Of a DNA stretch of 64,000 nucleotides, positions 8,424-16,035 are shown one piece after another. The DNA is from Nonomuraea angiospora (GTDB lineage: Bacteria > Actinomycetota > Actinomycetes > Streptosporangiales > Streptosporangiaceae). Position 1 is the first letter of the stretch; each line of letters starts with the position of its first letter. The stretch lies in assembly GCF_014873145.1 (NCBI RefSeq), contig NZ_JADBEK010000001.1, positions 5,270,001 through 5,334,000 of the forward strand, written 5' to 3'. The notes under the pieces were generated by a model that saw nothing but the letters and a program-made list of their open reading frames with translations, ran no database searches and was not told the origin of the DNA. Made by a program: the position numbers and the translations under genes.

Positions 8424-9245
8424 GTGCGCGTGCCGCCGACCGTCTTCCCCGATCCCGAGGCCCTGGGACGTGTCCTTGCCGCAGAGATCGCGACGGGGAT
8501 CGAGGAGGCCGCCCGCGACGGCCGGCCGTACGTTCTCGGCTGTCCCGGCGGACGCAGCGCGCGCAGCACCTACTCGGCGCTCGCGGGCGAGGTCGCGGCC
8601 AGGAAGATGGACCTGGGCCACGTGGTCATCGTGATGATGGACGAGTACGTCGTCCGCGACGGGGCCACCGGCCTGTTCCGCCGCATCGCCCCCGACCTGC
8701 CGCACAGCTGCGTGCGCTTCGGGCGGGCCGAGATCGTCGAGCCGTTGAACGCGGCGGCCGCCCCCGATCGCGGCATCGCCGCCGACAGGTTCTGGGTGCC
8801 AGATCCAGCGGATCCCGGAGAGTACGACCGCCGGATCGCGGGCATCGGCGGCGTCGACCTGTTCATCCTGGCCTCCGGCTCGAGCGACGGGCACGTCGCC
8901 TTCAACCCCGCCGGCACCGGCGCGGACGCTCGCACTCGCGTCGTGACGCTGGCCGAACGGACCCGCCGCGACAACCTCGTCACCTTCCCGACGTTCCGGG
9001 GGCTGGACGAGGTCCCCGCGTACGGGGTGACCGTGGGTGTGGCGACCATCCGCGATCTCTCCAAGCGCGTCGTGATGGTGGTGCACGGCGCGGACAAGTC
9101 CGAGGCGGCGCGCCGGCTCGCCGCGGCCGAGGGCTACGACCCCGACTGGCCCGCCACCGTCCTGAGCGACTGCGCCCGCCCCCGCCTGCTCGCCGACGAG
9201 GCGACCGGCCTGGCGGCGGGACAGCCCGCGCTGGACCGTCCCTGA
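8424..9245 (+). CDS. glucosamine-6-phosphate deaminase-like (NagB/6PGL superfamily) protein
   Basis: 273 residues starting at GTG 8424 behind AAGAGGAG. NagB-fold motifs are present: the phosphate loop region VLGCPGGRSARSTYSAL, the acid pair in VVIVMMDEYVV, the catalytic-type segment LFILASGSSDGHVAFNPAG, and a C-terminal VVMVVHGADKSEAARRLAAAEG comparable to the GHGKA region of NagB. The sequence is divergent (GSSDGH instead of GGDGH), so isomerase/deaminase activity on another sugar phosphate is possible. It opens an operon with a GH4 glycosidase and a sugar kinase and carries a GntR operator in front. A role in amino-sugar catabolism is therefore likely. Confidence 0.78.
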   Translation: MRVPPTVFPDPEALGRVLAAEIATGIEEAARDGRPYVLGCPGGRSARSTYSALAGEVAARKMDLGHVVIVMMDEYVVRDGATGLFRRIAPDLPHSCVRFGRAEIVEPLNAAAAPDRGIAADRFWVPDPADPGEYDRRIAGIGGVDLFILASGSSDGHVAFNPAGTGADARTRVVTLAERTRRDNLVTFPTFRGLDEVPAYGVTVGVATIRDLSKRVVMVVHGADKSEAARRLAAAEGYDPDWPATVLSDCARPRLLADEATGLAAGQPALDRP

Positions 9246-9283
9246 CCTGCGCATACCCTCTATCGAGACCCTGAAGGAGACAG

Positions 9284-10585
9284 ATGGCCCGCATCAAGAT
9301 CGCGTACCTCGGCGGAGGTTCGTCGCGCGCTCCCGGAACGATGGCGTCGTTCATGCACCACGGCGCGGAGTTCGACGGCTCGGAGTTCGTGCTGATCGAT
9401 CTCGACCCCGCCCATCTGGAGATCGTCAAGTCGATCACCGAGAAGATGGCACGCAACGCCGGCCTGGACATCACCGTGACCGCCACCACCGACCAGCGCG
9501 AGGGACTCCGCGACGTCGACGCGGTGCTGTCCAGCTTCCGCCCCGGCGGATTCGCGGCGCGGGCGATCGACGAGCGCATCCCGCTGAAGCACGGCGTCAT
9601 CGGCCAGGAGACGCAAGGCCCCGGCGGAATGATGATGGCGCTGCGTTCGGTTCAGGTGATCAAGGAACTGTGCGCGAACCTCGCCGACGTCGCGCCCAAG
9701 GCGCGGATCTTCAACTACACCAACCCCGTCAACATCGTCTCCCAGGCCGTGGCCGACAACACCGACATCCCGATCGTCTCGTTCTGCGAGGGCCCGATCG
9801 TCTTCCCGCCGGTCGTGGCCAAGGCGGCGGGCCTCGACCCGGACAAGCTGGTCGCCAACATGACGGGGATCAACCACAACTGCTGGTCGAACGAGGCGAC
9901 CTACGACGGCCAGGACGCCTTCCCGATCCTGCGCGAGCGCTGGGAGGCGCTGCGGGACCGGCCGACCGACGACGTCAACGGCCTGCGCGCGCTGCACCTG
10001 GCCGTGGCCATGGAGTCGATCCCGTCCGACTACTTCAACTACTACTACTTCAAGGACGAGATCCTCCGCGAACGGCAGCTCGCACCGATGACCCGGTCGG
10101 AGGTCATCATGAGCTCGCTGGACGACTACTGGGCGCATTACCGCGAGCAGGCCGAGTCCGGCGCGCCAGAGCTCGACCCGGCGCGTTCACGCGGCGGCAT
10201 TCACGAGCTGGAGCTGGCGATCGAGGCGATCAGCGCGTTCTACAACGACACCGGCGCGCGACTGCCGTTCAACATCCCCAACACCGGCGGCGTGCTCCCC
10301 GGGTTCGACGAGCGCACGGTGGTCGAGCTGTGGGGCACCGTCGACGCGAAAGGCTTCCACCCCGAGCCGCAGAAGCCGCTGCCCCGCTCCGTCCTCGGCA
10401 TCACCCGCCAGCTCGCCGACTACCAGATCCTCACGGCCAAGGCGGCCTGGGACGGCACGGTCGCCGACGCGGTACGCGCCATGGCCGCCAACCCGCTGGT
10501 CCCCTCACTCACGGTCGCCGAGGCACTGTACGGCGAACTCGCCACGGCCCAGGCCGCCTGGCTGCCCGAGCGGCTGATCCCCTGA
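9284..10585 (+). CDS. GH4 family glycosidase (6-phospho-alpha/beta-glucosidase type)
   Basis: 433 residues, the usual length for glycoside hydrolase family 4. The N-terminal NAD-binding segment is KIAYLGGGSSRAPG. NYTNPVNIVSQAV follows, then the metal-ligand Cys in IVSFCEGP and the His in TGINHNCWSN; all are needed for the NAD+/Mn2+-dependent redox-elimination mechanism of GH4. A ribosome site (GAAGGAGA) precedes the ATG. The gene lies 38 bp after the deaminase-like gene and 2 bp before the kinase gene. The kinase next door could supply the phosphorylated sugar that GH4 enzymes usually require. Alpha versus beta specificity cannot be read from sequence by eye. Confidence 0.9.
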   Translation: MARIKIAYLGGGSSRAPGTMASFMHHGAEFDGSEFVLIDLDPAHLEIVKSITEKMARNAGLDITVTATTDQREGLRDVDAVLSSFRPGGFAARAIDERIPLKHGVIGQETQGPGGMMMALRSVQVIKELCANLADVAPKARIFNYTNPVNIVSQAVADNTDIPIVSFCEGPIVFPPVVAKAAGLDPDKLVANMTGINHNCWSNEATYDGQDAFPILRERWEALRDRPTDDVNGLRALHLAVAMESIPSDYFNYYYFKDEILRERQLAPMTRSEVIMSSLDDYWAHYREQAESGAPELDPARSRGGIHELELAIEAISAFYNDTGARLPFNIPNTGGVLPGFDERTVVELWGTVDAKGFHPEPQKPLPRSVLGITRQLADYQILTAKAAWDGTVADAVRAMAANPLVPSLTVAEALYGELATAQAAWLPERLIP

Positions 10586-10587
10586 CC

Positions 10588-11583
10588 ATGAGCGCGCTCT
10601 ACCTCGGAGTCGACGCCGGCAACAGCAAGACCGCCGCGCTCGTCTGCGACGTGGCCGGGACGATCGCCGGGGCGGGCCGGTCCGGCTGCGGCGACATCTA
10701 CGGCGCGGCCGGTCCTGAGGCGGCGGTGGCGGAGGTGCTGGCCGCGATCGACGCCGCCCTCGCCCAGGCGGGGGCGAGCCGCGCCGACATAGTCGGCGCG
10801 GCCTTCCGGCTGGCCGGGGTCGACTGGCCGGAGGACCGGGCCTACTGGGAGAACGCCCTGGCCGGACGCTACCCGTCCCGCTCGATCCTCAACGACGGAT
10901 ACGCCGCGATCCGATGCGGCGAGCCGTCCGGCGTCGGCATCGCGGTCGCGGCCGGCACCGCCGCGGCGATCGCGGCGCGCGGCCCGGACGGAGCCCTGTG
11001 GGACATGGGCTGGTGGGGCCAGCACGCGATGGGCGCACTCGGCCTGGCGAGCGAGGCGTTTCGTGCCGTGAACCTGGCCGAGCTCGGCCTCGGCCGGGAA
11101 ACGGCGCTGACCGCGGCGTTGCCGGCGCACTACGGCCTGTCCTCGGTGGCCGAGCTGAACCACTGGTTCACCCGCCGGGAAGGTGCCGCCACCCACCCGC
11201 AGAAGGCGGGGTGCGCGCGGGTCGTCACCGCCACGGCGGCCGCCGGCGATCCGGTCGCGGTGGAGATCGTGCGGGCCCAGGGCCGCCATCTCGCCACGTA
11301 CGCCGGCGTGGCCGCTCGCCGTACCGGCCTGACCTCTGCGGGAGGAGCGGTCGGCGTGGTGCTGACCGGGTCGGTGCTCATGGCCGACGCCTCCCCCGTG
11401 GCCGAGGCGATGCTGGCGGAGCTGCCCGCGCACGTGCCCGGCGCGGTGCCGCACCGGAGCGCGCTCCCCCCTGTCGCCGGGGCGGCCCTGGACGCCCTGG
11501 GCGAGGGCGGCGTGCCGTTGACGGGCGCGGTCCTGGACCGCCTCATGGGCACGCTCCCACCGAAGGCGTTCTTCGAGACCTGA
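10588..11583 (+). CDS. BadF/BcrA-type ATPase, probable N-acetylglucosamine or amino-sugar kinase
   Basis: 331 residues from the ATG 2 bp after the GH4 stop. The N-terminal phosphate-1 loop is LYLGVDAGNSKTAALVCD. The second phosphate region is GIAVAAGTAAAIAARGPDG, with WDMGWWGQHAMGALGLASEAFRAV following. The adenosine region GVVLTGSVLMAD is near the C-terminus. This architecture is shared by eukaryotic-type GlcNAc kinase and bacterial glucosamine kinases. The operon context (NagB-like, GH4, sugar ABC importer) favours amino-sugar phosphorylation over the acyl-CoA reductase activator role also found in this superfamily. Confidence 0.82.
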   Translation: MSALYLGVDAGNSKTAALVCDVAGTIAGAGRSGCGDIYGAAGPEAAVAEVLAAIDAALAQAGASRADIVGAAFRLAGVDWPEDRAYWENALAGRYPSRSILNDGYAAIRCGEPSGVGIAVAAGTAAAIAARGPDGALWDMGWWGQHAMGALGLASEAFRAVNLAELGLGRETALTAALPAHYGLSSVAELNHWFTRREGAATHPQKAGCARVVTATAAAGDPVAVEIVRAQGRHLATYAGVAARRTGLTSAGGAVGVVLTGSVLMADASPVAEAMLAELPAHVPGAVPHRSALPPVAGAALDALGEGGVPLTGAVLDRLMGTLPPKAFFET

Positions 11584-11662
11584 TCTTGAGAGGAGCGCCA
11601 TGAAGCGTCCACGGTGGCGGCCGGGCCTGCCCTCGACGGCTTGGGCCGTGACGGGGCGCGGC

Positions 11663-12400
11663 TCAGATGGGGCGGAACAGGTCGGCCTGGAAGCGGTAGG
11701 CGTCGCTGCGATAGATCATGCGCCCGGAAAGGATGGGAGTGCCGTCATCGGCATAGGTGACCTCCTCGCCGACCAGCACCGGGGCGCCCGGCTCGATCTG
11801 GAGGAACCGCGCGATCTCCTCGTCGGCGGCGTCCGCGCGCACGGTGTAGGAACTGCGCGCGATGCGGATGCCGCACTCGCGCTCAAGAGTCTCGTACAGG
11901 GAGCGATCAGTGAGGTCCATGTCGGCCAGCGCCGCCGCCTGGGACAGCACGACCACGCTCGTGTCGAGACAGACCGGCACCCCGTCGAGGCTGCGCAGCC
12001 GGCGCAGCTCCAGGACACGCGCCGCCGGGGCGATGCCGAGCTGCTCGGCCTCCTCGAAGCCGGCCGGCCGCTCATGCCGCCGCAGGATCTCCGAGGTCGG
12101 GGTGAGGCCGCGGGCCCTGGCCATCTCCGAGAAGCTCTGGAGGGTGCTCGGCGGCTCACCGACGACGCTGCGGGCGACGAACCAGCCTCGCTGGGCGGAG
12201 CGCTCGAGCTTGCCCTCGTCGGCGAGCCGAGCGAGGGCGTGGCGCAGCGTCGAACGGCTGACGCCGAGGCTTCCGGCCAGGTCACGCTCCCCCGGAAGCC
12301 GCCCGCCCGCCGGGAACACGCCCCGCCGCAGAGCGTCATTGAGCCTGCGGTAGGTCTCCATGACGGCGCTGCCCGCTTCTGTGTCCACACCGGTGCTCAT
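11663..12400 (-). CDS. GntR-family (HutC/DasR type) transcriptional regulator
   Basis: 245 residues from the ATG at 12400. The N-terminal winged HTH reads LNDALRRGVFPAGGRLPGERDLAGSLGVSRSTLRHALARLADEGKLE. The UTRA effector domain follows (VLELRRLRSLDGVPVCLDTSVV, SYTVRADAADEEIARFLQIEPGAPVLVGEEVTY). The longer frame to 12511 would cover the operator at 12424-12439, so the shorter start is preferred. It is transcribed towards the kinase gene and divergently from the sugar-binding protein gene. Three shared operator sequences make this regulator the likely controller of the whole 8.4-15.7 kb set, responding to a sugar phosphate. Confidence 0.88.
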   Translation of the reverse strand: MSTGVDTEAGSAVMETYRRLNDALRRGVFPAGGRLPGERDLAGSLGVSRSTLRHALARLADEGKLERSAQRGWFVARSVVGEPPSTLQSFSEMARARGLTPTSEILRRHERPAGFEEAEQLGIAPAARVLELRRLRSLDGVPVCLDTSVVVLSQAAALADMDLTDRSLYETLERECGIRIARSSYTVRADAADEEIARFLQIEPGAPVLVGEEVTYADDGTPILSGRMIYRSDAYRFQADLFRPI

Positions 12401-12423
12401 GGCGGTCACGGTAGCACGCACGA

Positions 12424-12439
12424 GTGGACCAGACATACC
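12424..12439 (-). promoter_or_regulatory. GntR-type operator, copy 2 (autoregulatory)
   Basis: GTGGACCAGACATACC lies 24 bp upstream of the GntR start. It matches the reverse complement of the site in front of the NagB-like gene in 14 of 16 positions. Its location in the divergent region suggests autoregulation of the GntR gene. Confidence 0.6.
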
Positions 12440-12521
12440 GAAATCACGCACTGGGCCATGGCGGACCACCAGTGAACATCTCGTTTCCGGCAGGAAGACC
12501 GAACAAACCATTCGATGACAT

Positions 12522-12539
12522 CTGGACTAACTGGTCTGG
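12522..12539 (+). promoter_or_regulatory. GntR-type operator, copy 3
   Basis: CTGGACTAACTGGTCTGG lies about 70 bp upstream of the sugar-binding lipoprotein start. It shares CTGG-xx-TAACTGGTC with the site at 8390-8407. It would place the ABC importer under the same GntR regulator as the catabolic genes. Confidence 0.6.
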
Positions 12540-12605
12540 TCACCCTATGCTCGTCGAAACCCCGGGAGCCCGTCGGCGCTCGCTCCCCCCAGGACAGGAG
12601 ACACC

Positions 12606-13979
12606 GTGGTCACGCTCAGAAGAACAAAGCGGCTCGCCGCCGTGGCGACGTCACTCGCGGCGGCGGGACTTCTCACGGCATGCGTGCCAGGGACCTCCGG
12701 CGAAGCACCGGCGACGACCTCGGCGGCCGGACCGATCGCCACCGATCCGGCGAAGATGGGCAAGGTCCAGCTCCGGCTGCTCGACTACTTCACCGGCGGC
12801 ACCGACCTCGCCTGGATCGACGGTGTCGTCTCGGCGTTCCAGAAGAAGTACCCCGACATCACGATCGAGCGCACCCCCATGCCGTGGGACGATGTGATGA
12901 AGGCGCTGCCGCTGAAGCTCAGGTCCGCCAACCCTCCTGACATCGTGCCCGCCAACAACGGATGGCAGTCGCTCGGCACCCTGGTGCAGGGCGGGCTCGT
13001 ACGCAACCTCGACGACTACGCGGACGCGTACGGCTGGCGCACGAGGTTCCCGGCGTCGATCCTGCGCCAGCACCAGTTCTCCGCCGACGGCAAGCAGATG
13101 GGCACCGGGTCGGTGTTCGGTTCTCCGGTGGCACGGGCGTCGGCCATCGAGGTGTACTACAACCGCTCGCTGCTCGACCGGATCGGCGCGGCCGTGCCGA
13201 AGACCTTCGCCGACTTCGAGACCGCGCTGGCCAAGGCGAAGTCGGCCGGCATCACCCCGATCTCCATAGGCAACCTGGAGCAGGTGGGCATCACCGGCCC
13301 GCTGTTCGCCACGATGGACGCCCTCGGGCAGCAGAGCAGGATCTCCGACTTCATCTACTCCCAGAACGCCGTGAAGGTGGCCGACACGGGCTTTCCCCAG
13401 GCCACCGCCGCGCTGAAGCAGTGGGCGGACAAGGGCTACTTCACCAAGGACTTCTCCGCCGTCCCGGGGCAGGACGCCGCACAGGCGTTCGTCGACGGCA
13501 AGGCGCTGTTCCGGTTCGACTACTCCGGCTCGCTGCCGCTGAAGAAGGGGCAGAGCAAGAACTTCGGGTCCTTCCTGATGCCCCGCGCGGACGGCGGCCA
13601 CCCGGTCGCGACCGCGTCGTCGGCCACCAACTTCTCCATCTCCGCCAAGAGCGCGCATCCGGACGCCGCCGCGGCGTTCATGAACTTCGCGGCGAGCCCG
13701 GAGGCCGCGCAGCTCGCCGCGGACAACACCACGATGCCGCTGCTCGCCCCCGTCAAACCGGCCGGTGACGACCCGTTGTTCGCTGACGACGTCGCCGTCG
13801 CGGCGCAGCTCTCGGCCGACGACGCCTCCGTCCCGTACCTCGACTGGGCCACGCCGACGCTGCTCACCACGATCCAGACCCAGATGCAGGACATGCTCGC
13901 CGGCAAGGTCCAGCCGGACGCGGTCGTCCAGGCGGCTCAGGCCGACTACGACAAGTTCCAGAAGACGCTGGGGAAGTAG
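12606..13979 (+). CDS. carbohydrate ABC transporter substrate-binding lipoprotein
   Basis: 457 residues from GTG 12606, with AGGAG upstream. The signal peptide carries a lipobox LLTACVPG with Cys26. The mature protein has the family 1 extracellular binding protein pattern (VQLRLLDYFTGGTDLAWIDGVVSAFQKKYPDITIE, DIVPANNGWQSLG, KTFADFETALAKAKSAGITPIS). Permeases follow at 7 bp and then with a 4-bp overlap. No ATPase is encoded nearby, so a shared MsiK-type ATPase elsewhere is expected, as for other actinobacterial sugar importers. The operator context suggests an amino sugar or chito-oligosaccharide ligand. Confidence 0.9.
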   Translation: MVTLRRTKRLAAVATSLAAAGLLTACVPGTSGEAPATTSAAGPIATDPAKMGKVQLRLLDYFTGGTDLAWIDGVVSAFQKKYPDITIERTPMPWDDVMKALPLKLRSANPPDIVPANNGWQSLGTLVQGGLVRNLDDYADAYGWRTRFPASILRQHQFSADGKQMGTGSVFGSPVARASAIEVYYNRSLLDRIGAAVPKTFADFETALAKAKSAGITPISIGNLEQVGITGPLFATMDALGQQSRISDFIYSQNAVKVADTGFPQATAALKQWADKGYFTKDFSAVPGQDAAQAFVDGKALFRFDYSGSLPLKKGQSKNFGSFLMPRADGGHPVATASSATNFSISAKSAHPDAAAAFMNFAASPEAAQLAADNTTMPLLAPVKPAGDDPLFADDVAVAAQLSADDASVPYLDWATPTLLTTIQTQMQDMLAGKVQPDAVVQAAQADYDKFQKTLGK

Positions 13980-13986
13980 CCCCGCC

Positions 13987-14931
13987 ATGGCGACCGTGAA
14001 GCAGCTCCCGGCAAGCGGCGCGTCCGCGCAGGCCGCACCGCGTACGAACGCGCCGTCCAACCACCGCCGCAGGCGACGGTGGCTCGGACTGGCGTACCTG
14101 GCGCCCGCTCTCGCCGTGTACGGGTTCGTCGTGCTCGTCCCCGCGATCCAGGGCGTGTGGCTGTCCTTCTACCACTGGAACGGCATCACCGCGGCGTCGT
14201 GGGCGGGCCTGGCCAACTACCTCGGCTTCCTGCAGGACCCGGCGCTGCGGCAGGCGATCGAGCACACCGTCTTCTTCATCGTGTTCTTCTCGGTCCTGCC
14301 CATCACGCTCGGCCTGGCCAGCGCCGCGCTCACCGCCCGCAAGGACGTCAAGGGCGCGGCCGTCTACCGCTGGGTCATCTTCCTGCCCCAGGTGCTCACT
14401 CCCGCGGTCACCGCGGTCATGTGGAAGCGCGTCTACGCACCCGACGGGCCGATCAACTCGGTGCTGCGCGCGCTCGGACTCGACTCCCTGGCCCACGGCT
14501 GGCTCGGGGACTACGACTGGGCACTGCCCGCACTCGGCATCGCCGGCACCTGGGCGGCGTTCGGCCTGTGCATGGTGCTGTTCGTCGCCGGCACCCAGGC
14601 CATCCCCGCCGAGCTGTACGACGCGGCGCGCGTGGACGGCGCGGGCCCGATCCGCGAGTTCCGCACCGTGACCCTCCCCGGGCTGCGCGGGCAACTCGCG
14701 ATCGCCGTGACCCTCACGGTGCTCGGTGCGATCCGGGTGTTCGACATCGTGTGGCTCACCACCCGGGGCGGCCCCGGCACCTCGACCATCACCCCCACCG
14801 TCGTGATGTACCAGCGCGCCTTCGCCAATCCCGACGTGGGCGCGGCCTCCGCCATCGGCGTCGTCCTGGCACTCGTCTCCCTGCTCATCGCGCTCGTCGT
14901 GGTACGGCTCTCCGAGGACGGAAACCGATGA
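13987..14931 (+). CDS. carbohydrate ABC transporter permease (MalF-like)
   Basis: 314 residues. After a charged N-terminal segment ending in NHRRRRRW there are six predicted membrane segments. The EAA loop is ELYDAARVDGAGPIREFRTVTLPGLRG. The C-terminal segment FDIVWLTTRGGPGTSTITP is typical of sugar permeases of the MalF type. Its stop overlaps the next permease start (ATGA), so the two are coupled. Confidence 0.92.
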   Translation: MATVKQLPASGASAQAAPRTNAPSNHRRRRRWLGLAYLAPALAVYGFVVLVPAIQGVWLSFYHWNGITAASWAGLANYLGFLQDPALRQAIEHTVFFIVFFSVLPITLGLASAALTARKDVKGAAVYRWVIFLPQVLTPAVTAVMWKRVYAPDGPINSVLRALGLDSLAHGWLGDYDWALPALGIAGTWAAFGLCMVLFVAGTQAIPAELYDAARVDGAGPIREFRTVTLPGLRGQLAIAVTLTVLGAIRVFDIVWLTTRGGPGTSTITPTVVMYQRAFANPDVGAASAIGVVLALVSLLIALVVVRLSEDGNR

Positions 14932-15740
14932 TCTCCACCCGGGAAAAGATCTTCAACTACGCGTTCCTGACGCTCCTCGCCGTCAGCGTGCTGTTCCCGA
15001 TCGTGTACATCCTCGGCGTGGCGATCAGCCCCAGCACGAGCGGCACGCTCGACCTCGCGCATCCACAGTGGTCCAACTTCGCCACCGCGTGGCAGCAGGC
15101 CGGTTTCGCCCGCTACCTGCGCTCCAGCGTGATCATCACCGGCACCGTCGTCGGGGTCTCCACCGTGCTGGCGGTGATGAGCGGGTACGCCTTCGGCGTG
15201 CTCGGCGTCGTCGGGGAGAAGGCGCTCTTCCCGCTCATGCTGCTCGGGATCATGATCCCGATGGAGTCGATCATCGTGCCGCTGTACTACGACTTCCTGG
15301 CCTTCGACCTCACCGATGGTTACCAGGGCATCATCCTCGCCCACATCGGCACGGGCGTGAGCTTCGGCGCGTTCTGGATGCGCGCGGCCTTCCGCACGAT
15401 GCCGGCCGGCATCGCGGAGTCCGCGGAGCTCGACGGCGCCGGCTCCTGGACGCGGCTGTGGCGGATCTACCTGCCGATCTCCCGCCCTGCCATCCTGACG
15501 TTCGTCGTGCTCAGCTTCATGTGGACCTGGAACGACTACTTCCTGTCCCTGATCCTCGTGGCCGATCCCGCGCACCAGCCGCTGACGCTGGGACTCGGCA
15601 CGTTCTCGGGCCGCCACCTCGTGCAGGTCAACCTGCTGGCCGCCGCGGCGGTGCTCATGTCGCTGCCCATCGTCGGGCTCTACCTGTTCTTCCAGCGGCA
15701 GTTCATCCGCGGCATGCTGTCGGGCGCCCTCAAGGGCTGA
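14928..15740 (+). CDS. carbohydrate ABC transporter permease (MalG-like)
   Basis: 270 residues with six membrane segments and the EAA loop GIAESAELDGAGSWTRLWRIYLPISRPA. It ends in FFQRQFIRGMLSGALKG, the usual MalG-type C-terminus. It overlaps the upstream permease by 4 bp and forms the heterodimeric channel with it. The operon ends here; no strong terminator hairpin with a T-run could be recognised in the following 200 bp. Confidence 0.92.
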   Translation: MISTREKIFNYAFLTLLAVSVLFPIVYILGVAISPSTSGTLDLAHPQWSNFATAWQQAGFARYLRSSVIITGTVVGVSTVLAVMSGYAFGVLGVVGEKALFPLMLLGIMIPMESIIVPLYYDFLAFDLTDGYQGIILAHIGTGVSFGAFWMRAAFRTMPAGIAESAELDGAGSWTRLWRIYLPISRPAILTFVVLSFMWTWNDYFLSLILVADPAHQPLTLGLGTFSGRHLVQVNLLAAAAVLMSLPIVGLYLFFQRQFIRGMLSGALKG

Positions 15741-15741
15741 G

Positions 15742-15953
15742 CCCGGGGCGCCGTACGGTCCGATCGTCACCCGCCTGCGGGGTGAGCAGGGTGACGGGGC
15801 CGAGCAGACCCGAGACCAGCTGGTGCCGCGTACCCGGCCGAGATCGAGCACCGGGACCCCGGCCGAGCCGGATCCGGACGGAACCGACACCGTACGGGAA
15901 TAGCGCATTCCGCCGCTCCATCCGGCAAGGCCCATCGCATGCCAGCTGTCCAT
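15742..15953 (-). pseudogene. relic of a large glycoside hydrolase (GH2/GH106-like C-terminal part)
   Basis: Reading the minus strand from 15953 gives WHAMGLAGWSGGMRYSRTV, then VPVLDLGRVRGT. After a +1 frame change the frame continues QLVSGLLGPVTLLTPQ. The first part resembles the carbohydrate-binding jelly roll near the end of GH106/GH2-type enzymes (..GLxxYSGxxxY.., ..LDLGxVxGxAEVxVNG..). The second resembles the extreme end (..SGLLGPV..). The N-terminal bulk and a central piece are missing. It sits directly behind the AraC box at 15971-16035, so it was probably the first target of that promoter. The family assignment is by pattern memory and is tentative. Confidence 0.45.
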
Positions 15954-15970
15954 CGCCTGGACATAACTGT

Positions 15971-16035
15971 GATGTTATTGGAGAGTGAACCGGGCAAAAC
16001 GGCACAATGTTGAGGAAAAGTAGGACGAAATTGAC
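15971..16035 (-). promoter_or_regulatory. AraC-type bipartite box, copy A
   Basis: GATGTTATTG (15971-15980), a 29-nt spacer, TTGAGGAAAAGTAGGAC (16010-16026), four nt, and TTGAC (16031-16035). The same two blocks at exactly the same distance occur at 20812-20876 and 25345-25409. Read on the minus strand, the distal block lies upstream and CAATAACATC contains a plausible -10 (TAACAT) for leftward transcription into the glycosidase relic. The box also overlaps the first codons of the divergent AraC gene, which suggests autoregulation. Confidence 0.7.
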
